Below, in pieces: positions 62,827-64,000 of a stretch of 64,000 nucleotides of DNA; within the stretch, counting starts at the first letter, position 1; each line of letters starts with the position of its first letter. Origin of the DNA: Adineta vaga (taxonomy: Eukaryota > Rotifera); NCBI GenBank assembly GCA_021613535.1, contig CP075495.1, forward strand, positions 13,330,001-13,394,000, in the 5' to 3' direction. The position numbers and the translations under genes are program-made. The notes below the pieces were generated by a model. It saw nothing but the letters and a program-made list of their open reading frames with translations. It searched no databases and was not told the DNA's origin.

Positions 62827-63972
62827 ATGGATCGCTATGAATTTGAAATTCATAGTCAAGTGTCAACATCTCATGCATTTTCTACTACGACTGTCTCTTC
62901 AGCATTACTTCCAGCAATTATCAATCCAGAATGGATCTCAATGGTTGAACATATTCATTATTATGCATATCCGATTATAATATTAAGCGGAATTTTCTTC
63001 TCTTTAATCACATTAATATCCTTAGCACAAAATGTTCATATGACATCCAAACCCTATCTATTTACTCAAACAATATTTGATATTTTATTCTTATTACTTG
63101 GTGTTTGTTTGAATATTTCGAAATATTATCCAAATATTCTTCCAAAATTTCCTAATGAAAAAATCTATTATAATTTTCTTTTCTATATACTTTGGTTTAT
63201 TGTCATTTGGATATTCTTAATTAGTTGTCTTGATCATACTTGTACAGCTATTCAATCCAATGGTTACAACGAAAGATTATTTTGTTCACCATGTAATTCA
63301 AAAAATGTCATTCTAGGAATAGTACTTCTTGGAATCATCTTTTCATTGCCACAATTATTTGCATGGGAATCATTTGAAACAATCTATCGTACAACATATT
63401 TACGAACATCATTTCTCTATGAACATATTTACTTTTGGTTTTTACATATTATTTATTTATTTATCCCATTGTTTGCCATCTTCGTTTTTCTTGGTACACT
63501 CTCATATACATTATGTAAAAAGAAAGAACATTATTTATTAACATCAAATGGTGGAAATCATGGACATTATACAATTCATTATGGTAATCCACATGAAACT
63601 TCAATAAATTATTCGAAAACACGTGAACGTGAAAATATAACAAAATTATTTATCATGATGTGTTTTCTGTATTTAATGTTAGTATTACCATATTCATTTG
63701 TAATTTTCTTTGGAAAATTATTTTTACGTGAACAAACAACAATACAATCGAAAACCATATTTCAAGAAATACTTTTTGCCTATGATGTCTCATTGATCTT
63801 ATTCTATCTTCAAATCTTAATGAAATTTTTTGTTTTAACAATCTTTAGTAGAAATTTTCGTTTATGTTTCAAGAAATTTATTACATGTCGATGTTTATGT
63901 TGTTGTTGTACGCGAAAGAAATCTTCATCGATAGATAATCATGAACATGAGGATGGAATTTATATGAAATAA
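62827..63972 (+). CDS. Intronless divergent 7TM receptor-like protein
   Basis: A single 381-codon open frame from ATGGATCGC to TAA. Hydrophobic segments in order include YPIIILSGIFFSLITLISLA, FTQTIFDILFLLLGVCLNIS, FLFYILWFIVIWIFLISCLD, ILGIVLLGIIFSLPQLF, FLHIIYLFIPLFAIFVFLG, LFIMMCFLYLMLVLPYSFVI and a last one near ILFYLQILMKFFVLTIF, giving seven helices. TM3 ends in DHTCTA instead of DRY, and TM6 has the LPY proline typical of class A receptors. TM7 lacks NPxxY. After TM7 the sequence RNFRLCFKKF then CRCLCCCC suggests an amphipathic helix 8 with heavy palmitoylation. Lack of introns, unusual here, suggests a retroposed or rapidly expanding chemoreceptor-type family. Ligand unknown. Confidence 0.72.
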   Translation: MDRYEFEIHSQVSTSHAFSTTTVSSALLPAIINPEWISMVEHIHYYAYPIIILSGIFFSLITLISLAQNVHMTSKPYLFTQTIFDILFLLLGVCLNISKYYPNILPKFPNEKIYYNFLFYILWFIVIWIFLISCLDHTCTAIQSNGYNERLFCSPCNSKNVILGIVLLGIIFSLPQLFAWESFETIYRTTYLRTSFLYEHIYFWFLHIIYLFIPLFAIFVFLGTLSYTLCKKKEHYLLTSNGGNHGHYTIHYGNPHETSINYSKTRERENITKLFIMMCFLYLMLVLPYSFVIFFGKLFLREQTTIQSKTIFQEILFAYDVSLILFYLQILMKFFVLTIFSRNFRLCFKKFITCRCLCCCCTRKKSSSIDNHEHEDGIYMK

Positions 63973-64000
63973 TAATCCTAGTCAATAGAATGAAACAAAA

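Overview
This is a gene-dense piece of a small, AT-rich animal nuclear genome. The introns are mostly 45-80 bp, GT-AG and T-rich. Clear metazoan genes are present: Unkempt, Suppressor of fused, ZFR, a beta-catenin-like armadillo protein, a CD36-family receptor and nuclear-encoded mitochondrial proteins. The compactness, the short introns, many chitin-binding secreted proteins, divergent 7TM receptors and an intron-bearing intradiol dioxygenase of microbial type all suggest a rotifer, most likely a bdelloid. That placement is an inference; no marker gene fixes it. I rebuilt gene models by hand from GT-AG sites and frame continuity. Where all exons close in one frame I say so.

Layout. 108-3676 (+): 3' part of a transmembrane adenylyl cyclase-like gene. 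4465-6561 (+): lipid-anchored protein with vault-like repeats and an SPFH domain. 7116-7387 (+): small Cys protein. 7554-9462 (+): tail-less beta-catenin-like protein. 9866-13492 (+): Unkempt. 14384-16011 (+): Sufu. 16012-19051: gene-poor. 19052-20429 (+): four-TM PLP/M6-like protein. 20852-28662 (-): histidine phosphatase, NUBPL, GatB and a CD36/LIMP-2-like receptor; GatB and NUBPL lie 57 bp apart like an operon. 30063-36260 (-): a 1615-aa secreted mosaic protein (Gly repeats, Frizzled CRD, SYGS repeats, chitin-binding and EGF domains). 37229-40054 (+): two tandem EGF/chitin-binding secreted paralogues. 40365-43233 (-): ClpX. 43610-46419 (+): ZFR. 47186-51546 (-): six-PLAT protein with an apparent frameshift. 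52971-55034 (-): 7TM receptor. 58901-59745 (+): secreted intradiol dioxygenase. 59908-60344 (+): small unknown protein. 62827-63972 (+): second 7TM receptor.

Themes. About 10 kb (30063-40054) encodes three secreted chitin-binding proteins and looks like an extracellular-matrix or cuticle locus. NUBPL (complex I Fe-S assembly), GatB (mitochondrial Gln-tRNA) and ClpX (matrix unfoldase) serve the mitochondrion. Several signalling proteins are reduced: beta-catenin without its tails, Unkempt without its RING, and a cyclase domain without its catalytic residues. The most unusual items are the Frizzled-CRD/chitin-binding mosaic, with a tandemly amplified exon-intron unit inside it, and the intradiol dioxygenase, a candidate horizontal transfer. 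I saw no tRNA, rRNA, CRISPR array or intact transposon.
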